Shown: one piece after another, positions 21,831-21,835 of the stretch
Layout: the number at the start of each line of letters is the position of its first letter
Numbering within the stretch: the first letter of the stretch is position 1
Assembly (NCBI GenBank): GCA_964488085.1
Contig: CAZATK010000009.1
Coordinates: forward strand, 1 to 21,835
Source: CAZATK01 sp964488085
Lineage (GTDB): Bacteria; Patescibacteriota; Minisyncoccia; UBA6257; UBA11618
Direction: 5' to 3'
DNA: 21,835 bases
Made by a program: the position numbers and the translations under genes
Notes under the pieces: model-generated
The model's database searches: none
What the model was told of the DNA's origin: nothing
What the model saw: only the letters and a program-made list of their open reading frames with translations

Positions 21831-21835
21831 AGTAT

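Noticed and set aside
1..21835. CRISPR arrays, phage genes, rRNA genes or alternative genetic code
   Set aside because: No spaced direct repeats, phage proteins or rRNA segments were seen. TGA ends several well-defined genes, so it is a stop codon here.

Overview
The window looks like a chromosomal core region of an AT-rich Candidate Phyla Radiation (Patescibacteria) bacterium, most likely of Parcubacteria type. Evidence: no rpmD (L30) between rpsE and rplO, compact ribosomal proteins, a lid-less adenylate kinase-like protein after secY, zinc-ribbon forms of S14 and L24, gene overlaps of 1-28 nt, and many starts without a Shine-Dalgarno. TGA is used as a stop (rpsQ, the 4546-5097 gene, the YvcK-HAD gene), so the standard bacterial code applies, not the TGA=Gly code of Gracilibacteria. 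The lineage is inferred from these traits.

Layout, read along the minus strand from the right edge: tRNA-Ser(GGA) with its encoded CCA touching the start codon of pyrG; a membrane-anchored cupredoxin-like protein; a possible 45-aa zinc-ribbon protein. Next, on the plus strand, is a YvcK-like protein fused to a HAD domain. Back on the minus strand come a sugar-nucleotidyltransferase-like gene, an M50 site-2-type protease, rpsL, rpsG, fusA and a DUF167 (YggU) gene. A plus-strand gene of unknown function, with its own promoter and terminator, separates this str-type unit from the next. The second unit starts at a strong TTGACA/TATAAA promoter: tuf, rpsJ, rplC, rplD, rplW, rplB, rpsS, rplV, rpsC, rplP, rpmC, rpsQ, rplN, rplX, rplE, rpsN, rpsH.

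The normally invariant rpsH-rplF junction is broken by about 1.1 kb (4084-5170). It holds a membrane-protein gene with its own promoter and terminator, followed by two large inverted-repeat structures (80 and 229 nt). A likely promoter then restarts rplF, rplR, rpsE, rplO, secY, adk and a truncated map at the left edge.

Most of the window is translation machinery plus SecY, methionine aminopeptidase, a nucleotide kinase and CTP synthase. The parts most worth a second look are the rpsH-rplF insert with its hairpins, an L3 protein lacking about 65 internal residues with an in-frame perfect hairpin at the shortened site, the zero-spacer tRNA-pyrG junction, and the YvcK-HAD fusion, whose start overlaps the divergent nucleotidyltransferase gene.
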